46,022 nt of DNA from Anaerolineae bacterium (GTDB lineage: Bacteria > Chloroflexota > Anaerolineae > Promineifilales > Promineifilaceae): assembly GCA_030425205.1 (NCBI GenBank), contig JAUIAP010000048.1, positions 1-46,022 of the forward strand, read 5' to 3'. Both the position numbers and the translations under genes were made by a program. Positions 33,529-42,060 of this stretch are shown one piece after another; within the stretch, counting starts at the first letter, position 1; every line of letters starts with the position of its first letter. The notes below the pieces were generated by a model, which saw only the letters and a list, made by a program, of their open reading frames with translations, was not told the DNA's origin and did not search any database.

Positions 33529-34596
33529 ATGACCAAAGAACAACGCCTGCAAACGAGCTGCCCTTTTCGTGGCACGCATAATGATCCTGAAGTTCGTTTC
33601 GGATTTCCCGCTGCAAATACATATTGTTATAAAGCGTCCCCACCTGCGGCAATTGAAAAATCCCATCAGTCAACCCACTGCTTGACACCCGAATATATCA
33701 ACTGCCCCGTTTTTCAACAGAAGAAGGCAACCGCGCTGCCACCCGCGTTGGCTGCTCCCCCGCCAAAGAGAAGTGCCGTGCTTTCGAGTAGCCAATCACA
33801 GCGTTCTCCGCTGCTTTGGATTGTGCCGCTCCTGCTCTTACTGCTCATTGGTGGCGGCATCATTTGGGGGCAGATAAATCAGAACGCTGCGGTTGAGCCA
33901 ACTGCGCCAGCGATTGGCGTGATTGGCACCGACACGCCGACTGCAACCGCTGAGCCAACCGTTCCAACGGCTACCAGCACAACGCGCCCAACCGAAACAG
34001 CTGTTCCGACAAACACGGCCGCCCCGACAAACACAGCTGTCCCGACAAATACGCCATCCTCTACAAATACAACCGTGCCAACCGAGACCCCCTTACCGAC
34101 ACAAACGCCGACACCACGCCCAACTGCGCTACCAACGCCGGTTGAAATTGATGTGGTCGTCCGGCTTGATAGTGTCATTGTGCGGCGTGGCCCGGACTCT
34201 AACTACAGCATGGTGGCTTCAACAGGTGATGCGGGAGCAATGGCGACGGCCATCGGCCGATCGGCCGATAATCTGTGGGTCGAGGTTTGCTGTTTTGAGG
34301 AACAGAGCGGCTGGATTGCGGCTGGCTTTGTGAGCCTGCCCACAATTTTAGACCTGCCGATCAGTACGGCTCCTGAAGTACGAGCCATCATTTCTGAACC
34401 TGTGCTTAATCTATTAGAAAATCCAAGCTATAGTGCGGCGTCCGTTGCCACAATTGAGCGCGGAGAAACGTTTGAAATTATCGGCCGATTTGGTGATGAA
34501 TGGATCGAACTGTGCTGCGTTGACGAAAAATCTGGTTGGGTCTATAGTGGAACAGCCCTGATTGACGGCGATCTACAATCAATCCCTGAAGAGTAA
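33529..34596 (+). CDS. membrane protein with N-terminal Cys domain and two SH3 domains
   Basis: 355-aa protein. Residues about 10-65 form a small Cys domain, CPFRG, YCYK, HCLTP and NCPVF; four cysteines spaced this way could bind zinc or an iron-sulfur cluster. One membrane helix (about 98-116, LLWIVPLLLLLLIGGGII) leads to a Thr/Pro linker of PTNTAxP-type repeats (about 125-205). Two bacterial SH3 domains follow (about 207-268 and 283-345), each with a CC pair near WVEVCCFEE / WIELCCVDE and a closing GW-[IV] strand. With the Cys domain inside and the SH3 domains outside, it could link the cytoplasm to the wall. The DNA contains a back-to-back double TCGGCCGA at 34253-34268. Confidence 0.85.
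   Translation: MTKEQRLQTSCPFRGTHNDPEVRFGFPAANTYCYKASPPAAIEKSHQSTHCLTPEYINCPVFQQKKATALPPALAAPPPKRSAVLSSSQSQRSPLLWIVPLLLLLLIGGGIIWGQINQNAAVEPTAPAIGVIGTDTPTATAEPTVPTATSTTRPTETAVPTNTAAPTNTAVPTNTPSSTNTTVPTETPLPTQTPTPRPTALPTPVEIDVVVRLDSVIVRRGPDSNYSMVASTGDAGAMATAIGRSADNLWVEVCCFEEQSGWIAAGFVSLPTILDLPISTAPEVRAIISEPVLNLLENPSYSAASVATIERGETFEIIGRFGDEWIELCCVDEKSGWVYSGTALIDGDLQSIPEE
34253..34268. repeat. tandem double copy of the TCGGCCGA octamer
   Basis: TCGGCCGATCGGCCGA, two abutting copies of the palindrome that is dispersed throughout the window; here it encodes GRSAD. Confidence 0.85.
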
Positions 34597-34681
34597 CTGC
34601 AACTTTCCAAACGCTAATCCGTAGTGAATCATAGTTAGTAGTTGTGTTACCGTTGGTAGCCCTAAATTTGGAGAAAACGCG

Positions 34682-35185
34682 ATGAGCGACAATCAAGAAA
34701 TGCCGAATGTAGAAGAAATCAAGGATCGCCTGAAAGGTGAAGCCGTGAAAATTGAAGATGAGACGATCCGTATCGAAGAAGAAGATTTGAAGGATGCGGG
34801 AAAGAACGTTGTGGATGAGATGGGGAATCTTGGCAAGAAATTTGCCGAAACCATCCGTGGGGCATGGGACAGCGAGGAACGCACTAAATTTGAGAATGAG
34901 CTAAAGGCTGGCGTGCGTCAGTTTGCCGATGAGGTTGACAAGATCATTCGAGATGTTCGTTCAGGTAATGTGGGTGCCAAGCTCCAATCTGAAACGGCCA
35001 AAGTGCGCGAAGATGTCAAAGCGGACGACCTTGCAGATCGTGCCAAAAGCAGTTTCACAAAAGGTCTACGCTGGTTGAGCGATGAAATGGGCAAGCTTGC
35101 CGATCAGTTCGCTGCCAAAGATAGTGATGATGTCGCTGATGACATCAAAATCGTCAATGAGTCTGAGGAAGAAAACGCAGCTTAG
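34682..35185 (+). CDS. hypothetical helical, highly charged protein
   Basis: 167-aa soluble protein rich in Glu, Asp and Lys, almost wholly alpha-helical, with heptad-like spacing (GKKFAETIRGAWDSEE, FADEVDKIIRDVR). No cysteine, membrane segment or known motif. It might be a coiled-coil or stress-type protein; no family recognised. GGAG lies 8 nt upstream of ATG 34682. It ends at a shared bidirectional terminator facing trxA. Confidence 0.75.
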   Translation: MSDNQEMPNVEEIKDRLKGEAVKIEDETIRIEEEDLKDAGKNVVDEMGNLGKKFAETIRGAWDSEERTKFENELKAGVRQFADEVDKIIRDVRSGNVGAKLQSETAKVREDVKADDLADRAKSSFTKGLRWLSDEMGKLADQFAAKDSDDVADDIKIVNESEEENAA

Positions 35186-35266
35186 ACGATAGTTTAAGGT
35201 GTGTTTCATTTCGGTTGGTCTGTTTCGGGAATGACCGTTTCAACTCTTTTGAAACGCACCTACAAT

Positions 35267-35300
35267 AAAAAAAGCCCGTCCAGTTTGGACGGGCTTTTTT
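35267..35300. terminator. bidirectional intrinsic terminator
   Basis: AAAAAAGCCCGTCC (35268-35281) pairs with GGACGGGCTTTTTT (35287-35300) around AGTTT. T-runs occur on both strands, so it serves both the helical-protein gene (+) and trxA (-). Confidence 0.92.
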
Positions 35301-35363
35301 ATTCAGAATTTTGCGGATCTCGATTCGTCTAATCGTCAAATGAGACGAATCTTGGTCACATGA

Positions 35364-35690
35364 TTAGGCTGCTACGTGCGGCAACAAACGTGCCACCATC
35401 GCATCCTTTGACTGTGCGCCAACCCAGCGGTCAACGACTTGACCCTCTTTGAAGATCATCAAGGTCGGAATGCTCATGACACCATAGCGGCCGGGAGTCA
35501 TTGGGTTTTCGTCGATGTCCAACTTGACCACTTTGACACCCTCATACTCAGCCGCAATCTCTTTGACGGCTGGAGCAATCATACGACAAGGGCCGCACCA
35601 AGTTGCCCAAAAATCGACTAGTACGGGTTCGTCACTACCCAATACATCCGTTTCAAAAGTTGAATCTGTTACATTAATTGGCTCTGCCAT
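35364..35690 (-). CDS. trxA: thioredoxin
   Basis: 108-aa thioredoxin, a general cytoplasmic disulfide reductant. The active site is FWATWCGPCRM (Cys32, Cys35), with cis-Pro75 in MSIPTLMIF and LVDFWA before the site. Full family length with no signal peptide. AAGGAG lies 8 nt upstream of the ATG. Unlike the DsbA-like gene at 4.0 kb, both active-site cysteines have ordinary Cys codons. Confidence 0.95.
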   Translation of the reverse strand: MAEPINVTDSTFETDVLGSDEPVLVDFWATWCGPCRMIAPAVKEIAAEYEGVKVVKLDIDENPMTPGRYGVMSIPTLMIFKEGQVVDRWVGAQSKDAMVARLLPHVAA

Positions 35691-35838
35691 TAAAAATCTC
35701 CTTCACACAGAAAGTGTGTGGTTGTTATCTTTGCTATATTTTTGCCTTCAAGATAGTAGACGAATCCAACAGGGACATTCTTACCTACAATCTCTAGCGA
35801 CTTTATCATTACGTCGTTAGAATCCCGTCCACATTGCT

Positions 35839-36480
35839 ATGAAAGACCACACGTTTACGATCGGCCGAATCACCTTCAACAGTCAGCTTGTTCTGTTAAT
35901 TGTCGCAACCACACTTATCCCTATGCTCGATGCGTATGACCATCGGATCATCCCCGTCAACGCTTACAATCGGTTTATCTTTTACTGCATATTTCCCCTC
36001 ATTATTATCCATTTTGTTTTCCGCGAATCGCCCAAAGAATTTGGCTTTCAGTGGGGGAACTGGCGTGAGGGATTGCTCTGGACCGTGCCGATTTGTATCG
36101 TGTTAGGGGCATTTCTTTATAGCTTTGCACGCACCCCTGAGATGCAATCCTATTATGCAGTGCGCGCGGCCGATAGTGCCAGAGTCGTCATCTTCCGCAA
36201 TATGGTTGAACTGTTTGCGTGGGAGTTTATCTGGCGCGGATTCTTACTGTTTGGCTTAGCGCGCCACGTCGGGGTGGGCGCCGCCATCTGGCTGCAAGCC
36301 GTGCCATTTGCCTACATGCATTTGGGGAAACCAGAACTAGAAACATTGTCGACCATTTTTGGCGGCGCAGGATTTGGGTTCATCGCGTGGCGCACGCAAT
36401 CGTTTGTCTACGGCTGGCTCATTCACTGGTTTATTGCGGCATTTACGATGTTGGTGGCGGCGGGGTTTCTCGCGGCGTGA
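35839..36480 (+). CDS. CPBP family intramembrane metalloprotease
   Basis: 213-aa membrane protein with about six hydrophobic helices. The CPBP (Abi/CAAX-type) motifs are present: the first is ELFAWEFIWRGFLLFGL, where the usual EExxxR is WEFIWR, so one of the two glutamates is replaced by Trp. The second is VPFAYMHLG (FxxxH) and the third GWLIHWFIA. Members cleave or process membrane-anchored peptides; activity depends on the retained Glu and His. No Shine-Dalgarno is obvious. The gene ends 14 nt from the end of convergent comEC. Confidence 0.85.
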   Translation: MKDHTFTIGRITFNSQLVLLIVATTLIPMLDAYDHRIIPVNAYNRFIFYCIFPLIIIHFVFRESPKEFGFQWGNWREGLLWTVPICIVLGAFLYSFARTPEMQSYYAVRAADSARVVIFRNMVELFAWEFIWRGFLLFGLARHVGVGAAIWLQAVPFAYMHLGKPELETLSTIFGGAGFGFIAWRTQSFVYGWLIHWFIAAFTMLVAAGFLAA

Positions 36481-36494
36481 TGTCTGTACACCGC

Positions 36495-38915
36495 TTAACG
36501 TTCACCGCGCACAGCCTTTCTATTTCCCGTCCACCACATCTGCTCCCCATCCGTTTTGACTTCAATCGTACCATGTAGGCGCGTGTCGAGAACGGCCGCA
36601 CCGCTGGCATTAAATCGGCCGATCACATCTGGATGGGGATGCCCAAATTGGTTGTCAACCCCAGCGGAGATGATGACGATTTGCGGGTTGATGGCGTTCA
36701 TAAAATCGGCCGAACTTGACGTTTGTGAGCCATGATGCCCTGCCTTATAAACGACTGACGCTAACGGCAAGCCAGTTGCCAGCATTGCCCGTTCCGCCTC
36801 TACTTCTGCGTCTCCCGTCAACAATAAGCTGAATTCCCCATACACAAGCCGCAACGAAACAGAGTTGTTGTTGCGAATATCTTCATCGAGCGTCCCACTT
36901 GGATGCACAATTTCCAACCGTACACCGTCTTCAACTTCGATCACTTCTCCCGCCTGTGCGATATATGTCTCAACATCTTGCGCCTCAATCCGCTCCCAAA
37001 CCGCTCCATAGACACCTGAAATTGCCGCTGTTTGCCCGTCATAGATGAAACGCTGAACGCGGTAGCGATCAAAAATTTCGGGCAACCCTGTTACGTGATC
37101 GGCGTCGGGATGGGTGGCGATGACGAGATCGATTTCGCGATCCCAAAAAGGTAGCTTTCGGCCGATCTCACTATTCAACAATGTGGGAAACTCACCGCCA
37201 TCGATCAAAATCTGTCGCCCTGTGGGTGTCTCGACAAAAATCGCATCGCCTTGTCCGACATCTAAAAAACTGACGTGCAGCAACCCATCGGGCTGACCAC
37301 TTGACCAACTGATCGCCAGAAAAAGCCCCATCACGCTAACGCCCGCCATAACCGGTTGCGATACATTGAGACGCAACCGTTTTCGCGTTTCCGCACGTCG
37401 CTCTGCCTCTTGATAGAGATACCACGTCATGGCACCGATCATCACATAGGTGAAGATGAGTGTAAATTCGTTGACCTGAATGGGGACGCTGGCAAACGGG
37501 ATTTGCGCCAATAGTTCAACGGCACGAATCGTAAAGGTCAGCAAGAGCCATGCTACCCAACCAACCAATTTTCCCAGAGGCAAAAACGCGCTGCCGATTA
37601 ATGTTGCCAGCACGCCGATAATCATCAAGATGGGCTGAACTGGCACAACAATTAGGTTGGCCAGCAGAGAGACGAGCGCAACCTGCTCAAAGTGATAAGC
37701 CACGATGGGCAGCGTCAGAATCTGCGCGGCAAGGGTAATTGCCAAGATGTTGAGCAGACGTTTGATCGCAGCGTTCGGTTCAAACAGATTGTTGTGAACC
37801 CAATTTTTGAGCCATGTCGCTAACATCTGTCCATACAGCGCAAGGCTCAACGTCGCCGCAAAGCTGAGTTGGAAGCCGACATTTGTAATTTGGTCGGGAT
37901 TGATGAGCGTAATGCCAATTGCAATCGAGGCGAGAATGCTGATGGTGTTATTGCGGCGACCGAGAAAGCGCGTACCGATCAGGAAACCGATGCCCATAAA
38001 TGTGGCGCGGATGACAGAGGGGCGCAGTCCAACGAGGACTGCATACAAGATGAGGACAACGATGGTGATGATGGCAGCCGTTTTCGGCCGAAATCCCACA
38101 TCTAACACCCCCAACACCAAAATCAAGATGATCGAAACGTGAAAGCCTGAAATTGCAATCAGATGCGACAATCCGACCGTGCGGAAATCATCTTCTAACT
38201 GGTCAGGCAATCCCGATTTATCCCCCAGCATGATCGCTTTGAGTAAGCCCGACGCCGGAGCAGGAATCAACTGTTCAATCGTGTCGGCCGCACTGCTCTT
38301 TAGCTGATAGATTGCAGCGAGCGGTTTCCAGCCTTGATTGGAGGCACCAACCCGAATGCGCGGCAGGTACATCGTGGAGTAGATTCCTTCACGGGCGAGA
38401 TAGTCACGGTAGGAAAATTCGGCCGATTCAAATGGTTCGTTCAACGCCCCCGTCACCGTCACCACGCTTCCATAGGCAATCACGGGAAAGCGCGGCACAC
38501 TCACCAACACATCCCCCTCCATCGCTTGTGTCAATCCATCGGGATGCGCCAAGTTGCGCACAGTCGCTTCCGTCACACGCACGCGCAAGTTGACAACGGC
38601 ATCGCGCACATCTGGCTCGCCGGCTACCCAGCCCACTAATGTAACATCGCGCGGCTGCCCATTTAATCCACAAACCTGCGCCCCATCACAACGAACATCC
38701 CCCACCATGGCAACCCGCGCCCCACCTGCACAAAGCGCAAATAGGCAAAGCAACATAGTCCGTATGGCCTGTTCTCGACGCGGCACAAAAACGGCCCCGA
38801 CAAATCCCAAAAAACCCGCCAGCATCCAAATTGCGGCCGATACCTCCTGCCCCATCAACGTATCGGCAAACCACAATCCAATTAACCATGCAACACACAA
38901 GTAGATTACGAACAT
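36495..38915 (-). CDS. comEC: ComEC/Rec2 DNA-uptake channel protein
   Basis: 806-aa polytopic protein forming the inner-membrane DNA channel of natural transformation. Domain order: an N-terminal DUF4131 region (about 20-190), the Competence helices (about 210-520, with GLSHLIAISGFHVSIIL), and a C-terminal metallo-beta-lactamase domain (about 545-795). That last domain contains FLDVGQGDAIFVETPTG, ATHPDADHVTG, LLLTGDAEVEAE and KAGHHGSQTSSS, so the nuclease-like metal site looks intact. The full family layout is present. comEA and pilus genes are not in the window. Confidence 0.95.
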   Translation of the reverse strand: MFVIYLCVAWLIGLWFADTLMGQEVSAAIWMLAGFLGFVGAVFVPRREQAIRTMLLCLFALCAGGARVAMVGDVRCDGAQVCGLNGQPRDVTLVGWVAGEPDVRDAVVNLRVRVTEATVRNLAHPDGLTQAMEGDVLVSVPRFPVIAYGSVVTVTGALNEPFESAEFSYRDYLAREGIYSTMYLPRIRVGASNQGWKPLAAIYQLKSSAADTIEQLIPAPASGLLKAIMLGDKSGLPDQLEDDFRTVGLSHLIAISGFHVSIILILVLGVLDVGFRPKTAAIITIVVLILYAVLVGLRPSVIRATFMGIGFLIGTRFLGRRNNTISILASIAIGITLINPDQITNVGFQLSFAATLSLALYGQMLATWLKNWVHNNLFEPNAAIKRLLNILAITLAAQILTLPIVAYHFEQVALVSLLANLIVVPVQPILMIIGVLATLIGSAFLPLGKLVGWVAWLLLTFTIRAVELLAQIPFASVPIQVNEFTLIFTYVMIGAMTWYLYQEAERRAETRKRLRLNVSQPVMAGVSVMGLFLAISWSSGQPDGLLHVSFLDVGQGDAIFVETPTGRQILIDGGEFPTLLNSEIGRKLPFWDREIDLVIATHPDADHVTGLPEIFDRYRVQRFIYDGQTAAISGVYGAVWERIEAQDVETYIAQAGEVIEVEDGVRLEIVHPSGTLDEDIRNNNSVSLRLVYGEFSLLLTGDAEVEAERAMLATGLPLASVVYKAGHHGSQTSSSADFMNAINPQIVIISAGVDNQFGHPHPDVIGRFNASGAAVLDTRLHGTIEVKTDGEQMWWTGNRKAVRGER

Positions 38916-39041
38916 TCTTTAATCAACCAAAAGTACTATGTCGTTTCATTACGCAAAGTCATTTGCCGCAAACTTTCTGAAATTCACTCATCTGTGGTGG
39001 TTTCTTCACCGCATTTTCACCCGAAAGTTACGATCTTTTTC

Positions 39042-39094
39042 AGTCAACCTTACGGGCTAGATGTTATAGTATATTTTCGTAAGGTTTGTTGACT
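39042..39094. promoter_or_regulatory. inverted repeat enclosing a -10 box
   Basis: CAGTCAA-CCTTACG (from 39041) is mirrored by CGTAAGG-TTTG-TTGACTG (to 39095). Between the arms TGT-TATAGT (39062-39070) is an extended -10, about 125 nt upstream of the PhoB-type regulator. The 7-bp CCTTACG/CGTAAGG arms flanking the -10 look like an operator. Confidence 0.45.
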
Positions 39095-39194
39095 GAACGC
39101 TTCAACACCTTCCATACCAAATAAATTTACGGAACTGTCCTCCAGTTGCATCGGAGCAAATATCTGCAAGTTCCGCATGATAGGAGTTTTTCGC

Positions 39195-39911
39195 ATGACA
39201 GAAACAATGTCTGATATCGAACGCATTCTCGCAGTAGACGACAACCCATATACTCTCCGCATCGTTGAAGTAGCACTTACAAAGGCGGGTTTTGAAGTTC
39301 AATCTGCCAACTCAGGTCAAGAAGCCCTCAATCTCATTCAACGCACGGGAATTCCCCATCTTGCCATCGTTGACTTGAACATGCCCGGCATGGATGGTTT
39401 TCAATTTTGCAAAGCCGTTCACCAATTCAGCGATCTGCCAATTATCATGCTTACGGCCGTGAATGAGGAAGACACCGTCATTCGTGGCATCGAAGAGTTT
39501 GCCGAAGATTATATCGTGAAACCGTTTAGCCCCGGCGAATTGGTCGCACGTGTGCGCCGTGTATTGCGTCGGATTGGCACATTTTCCTATACGCTCGATC
39601 CGCTTGTGACAGTCGATGAGTTTTTACAAATTGATTTCCCAAGTCGCAAGGCAATCGTGGACGGCGAAAAGGTTTCCCTGACACCAACCGAATCGAAATT
39701 ATTATATCTGCTCATGCGTAGTGCTGGGCGCGTCGTCACGACTGACTTTTTGCTGCGTCGCCTCTGGCCGCTTGAAGAAGCATACGAAGATCGCCTGCAT
39801 GTCCACGTCCATCGTCTACGTCGTAAGGTTGAGCGCGATCACAAAAAGCCGCTTTACGTTGTTTCCGAGCGCGGCACAGGCTACACATTCCCCGCAAAAG
39901 TCACGGCATAG
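39195..39911 (+). CDS. OmpR/PhoB-family response regulator
   Basis: 238-aa regulator. Receiver domain (about 12-128): phosphoacceptor Asp60 in AIVDLNMPGMDG, Thr87 and Lys109 in YIVKPFSPGEL. A winged-helix DNA-binding domain (about 145-236) has LTPTESKLLYLLMRSAGRVVTTDFLL (split across its first helices), LHVHVHRLRRKVE as recognition helix and RGTGYTF as wing. AGGAG 8 nt before ATG 39195 decides the start over the upstream ATG at 39177. No kinase is adjacent, so it is an orphan regulator here. Confidence 0.93.
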   Translation: MTETMSDIERILAVDDNPYTLRIVEVALTKAGFEVQSANSGQEALNLIQRTGIPHLAIVDLNMPGMDGFQFCKAVHQFSDLPIIMLTAVNEEDTVIRGIEEFAEDYIVKPFSPGELVARVRRVLRRIGTFSYTLDPLVTVDEFLQIDFPSRKAIVDGEKVSLTPTESKLLYLLMRSAGRVVTTDFLLRRLWPLEEAYEDRLHVHVHRLRRKVERDHKKPLYVVSERGTGYTFPAKVTA

Positions 39912-39931
39912 AGCTAAATTTTAGATTAGAG

Positions 39932-39958
39932 AAGGACGGTCAGGCACCGTCCTTTTTT
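39932..39958 (+). terminator. intrinsic terminator of the PhoB-type regulator
   Basis: AAGGACGGT (39932-39940) pairs with ACCGTCCTT (39946-39954), followed by TTTT. Confidence 0.9.
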
Positions 39959-40061
39959 GTTGCATACTCGTCGTCACGGAGTCGATAAACGCTTGCGGCA
40001 AACTTCATTTGATTAGAGCGGCGCGATCATTGTCGTTCAGCAGAGGGGTTATCGCAAGTGG

Positions 40062-40070
40062 TGCTATAAT
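40062..40070 (+). promoter_or_regulatory. consensus extended -10 of the DUF368 gene
   Basis: TGC-TATAAT is the fully consensus extended -10. Transcription should start near 40077, which puts the hairpin at 40088-40113 inside the leader. Confidence 0.65.
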
Positions 40071-40087
40071 TATCGGTCGAAAAATCC

Positions 40088-40113
40088 CACGCAGCGACGT
40101 GCTGCGTGTTTTT
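40088..40113 (+). terminator. terminator hairpin in the leader of the DUF368 gene (possible attenuator)
   Basis: CACGCAGC (40088-40095) pairs with GCTGCGTG (40101-40108) around GACGT, followed by TTTTT. It lies between the extended -10 box and the ribosome site (GTGAGGT, 40117-40123) of the gene at 40127. Confidence 0.7.
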
Positions 40114-40126
40114 ATTGTGAGGTAAC

Positions 40127-41050
40127 ATGAAACAGTTGACACGCGCCCCACGCGAATACATCCGCATCGTTTTGAGCGGGTTTGCGATGGGCATTTGCGA
40201 AATTATTCCCGGCGTTAGCGGCGGCACGATGGCGTTTATTTTGGGCATCTATGAAGAACTAATCCAGTCGATCCGCGATTTAACCGAACCCGATTTTATT
40301 CAGGCGGTAACAAAGTTTGATATCAAGCGTATCTTTGAGATTGTTAACTGGAAATTTCTTGTTGCGCTCGTTGTTGGTATGTTGACGGCAATTTTGACGC
40401 TTTCCTCTGCGCTAGAATGGCTGCTCCACAATCGGCCGAGTTTGATCTGGAGTTTCTTCTTCGGTCTTGTCATCTCGTCGATCTACATTGTCGGGCAACG
40501 CATCAAGCAGTGGACACCCGCCACAATTGGTCTGTTTGTCGTTGCCGCAGTTGGGTTTTTCTTCTTTGTCAGCAGCGTTTCAGCCAGCACGCCAAACGGC
40601 AAATGGTTTTTGGTCGTCGCAGGGGCGATTGCTATTTGTGCCTTCATCCTTCCCGGCGTTTCTGGCTCCTTTATCTTGGTCGTTTTGGGCAAATATGACG
40701 ATGTGCTTGGTGCAGTCAATGACCGCGACATTTTGACGCTAGGACTCGTCGCCATTGGCTGTCTATTCGGCCTGTTGACATTTGCGCGGGTCGTTGGCTG
40801 GCTATTTGAACGCTATCACGATGCGGTTGTCGCCGCGCTAATGGGGTTGATGTTGGGCAGTTTGCGGTTGATTTGGCCATGGAAGCAGAATCCCGCCTGC
40901 TTAGAGGAACATGTTCAATGTACAAACATCATGCCAGCGATTGATAGCACAGTGCTCATTGCAATAATTTGCCTGCTAGTGGGTATGGGCTCGATTCTCA
41001 TAATTGAGCGACTGGCAAATATCAGTGAACCAACGCTTGAAGAGGCGTAG
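40127..41050 (+). CDS. popT: DUF368 membrane protein, undecaprenyl-phosphate translocase (PopT family)
   Basis: 307-aa protein with about eight to nine membrane helices. The DUF368 signature appears twice in inverted fashion: GFAMGICEIIPGVSGGTMAFILGIYE near the N-terminus and FILPGVSGSFILVVLGKYDDV in the middle. Members of this family have been shown to return undecaprenyl phosphate across the membrane for reuse in cell-wall and polymer synthesis. Its length is typical, and a ribosome site, GTGAGGT, precedes the ATG. A terminator-like hairpin in the leader suggests conditional expression. Confidence 0.9.
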   Translation: MKQLTRAPREYIRIVLSGFAMGICEIIPGVSGGTMAFILGIYEELIQSIRDLTEPDFIQAVTKFDIKRIFEIVNWKFLVALVVGMLTAILTLSSALEWLLHNRPSLIWSFFFGLVISSIYIVGQRIKQWTPATIGLFVVAAVGFFFFVSSVSASTPNGKWFLVVAGAIAICAFILPGVSGSFILVVLGKYDDVLGAVNDRDILTLGLVAIGCLFGLLTFARVVGWLFERYHDAVVAALMGLMLGSLRLIWPWKQNPACLEEHVQCTNIMPAIDSTVLIAIICLLVGMGSILIIERLANISEPTLEEA

Positions 41051-41111
41051 GCAGGGTGCGGGATTGGGAAATTCCAAACTCGACCGTTTACAAACTTTGA
41101 CAAAACGTTAG

Positions 41112-41140
41112 CGTGGGGGAAACCCCACGTCTTTGTTTTT
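41112..41140 (+). terminator. intrinsic terminator of the DUF368 gene
   Basis: CGTGGGG (41112-41118) pairs with CCCCACG (41123-41129) around a GAAA tetraloop, followed by a T-rich stretch ending TTTTT. Confidence 0.85.
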
Positions 41141-41144
41141 AGGT

Positions 41145-41150
41145 TAAAAT
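41145..41150 (+). promoter_or_regulatory. -10 box for a leaderless mRNA (HAD gene)
   Basis: TAAAAT ends exactly 6 nt before ATG 41157, directly after the upstream terminator, and there is no room for a ribosome site. Confidence 0.5.
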
Positions 41151-41156
41151 TGGACT

Positions 41157-41942
41157 ATGCGTTCAAACTATCAATTTCGGCCGAATTCTCAACTCGACAC
41201 AATCATCTTTGATCTTGACGACACGCTCATCTCATGGGCGAAACCGCAAATAGAGTGGAACAAATTCCTCAAACCAATGTTTGCGAAGATGCACGCCTAT
41301 CTTGTTGAGCTTGGTTATGAGCTAGAACAAGAGGCGTTGGCGCGTGGTTTTGGCCGCAATACGCGCGATGCATGGGATCACGCCCGTGCACACGATCATC
41401 ACATCGCCGTCTCGATGGGTGGGGTTCTGCATCGCGCCCTGCACGATCTCAACCTGCCAGCCGACGACATTGATATTGAAGAGCTGATGCGCCATGCCGA
41501 TTGGCAACCCTTTCCCGGCGTTGCGCTTTATCCCGACACCCATGCCGTTCTCGATGAACTGCGCGAACGTGGTTACAAAATTGGCCTCATCACAAACGCC
41601 TTTCAACCGATGTGGATGCGCGACACTGAACTCGTCACCTATGACCTGATCGACCGCCTCGATGCCCGCATCACCTCTGGCGACACAGGTTTTATGAAAC
41701 CACATCCCGCCATTTTCTGGCGCATGTTGGGCATGTTGGATAGCGCACCCGATCGCGCGATGTATGTTGGTGATAGTCCTGCCCACGATGTGCGTGGGGC
41801 AAACGAAACGGGTCTCATCAGTGTCCACATCGACCCGCCACATCTCGATAAGCAACCCCAATCTCCGATCGAGCAGCCCGACTACACCATCACGACCCTG
41901 ACGGATCTTCTGCCAATTGTCGAAAGAATCCGCAATTGCTAA
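41157..41942 (+). CDS. HAD-superfamily hydrolase
   Basis: 261-aa phosphatase-like protein. Motif I is IIFDLDDTLISW with the nucleophile Asp; motif II is GLITNAF; motif III Lys lies in TGFMKPHPAIF; motif IV is MYVGDSPAHDVRGANETG. The helical cap between motifs I and II is of the C1 type. The substrate is unknown; candidates are small phosphate esters such as phosphoglycolate or nucleotides. The first residues (NYQFRPNSQ) carry a TCGGCCGA site and are probably an extension before the fold. Confidence 0.9.
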   Translation: MRSNYQFRPNSQLDTIIFDLDDTLISWAKPQIEWNKFLKPMFAKMHAYLVELGYELEQEALARGFGRNTRDAWDHARAHDHHIAVSMGGVLHRALHDLNLPADDIDIEELMRHADWQPFPGVALYPDTHAVLDELRERGYKIGLITNAFQPMWMRDTELVTYDLIDRLDARITSGDTGFMKPHPAIFWRMLGMLDSAPDRAMYVGDSPAHDVRGANETGLISVHIDPPHLDKQPQSPIEQPDYTITTLTDLLPIVERIRNC

Positions 41943-42060
41943 CCCATAAGTGCCGTTGGATTTGCGTGGTCGGTCGCGTATAACATGTAGAAAAGCAACA
42001 TTGACGTAAGCTCACTACGTTTTACGCAAACTCCACAAACATCTCAACAGCAACAGCACC

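Noticed and set aside
33950..34140. ACAAATACGCC/ACAAACACAGC-like direct repeats
   Set aside because: These are the codons of the Thr/Pro/Asn linker of the SH3 protein, not a mobile or CRISPR repeat.
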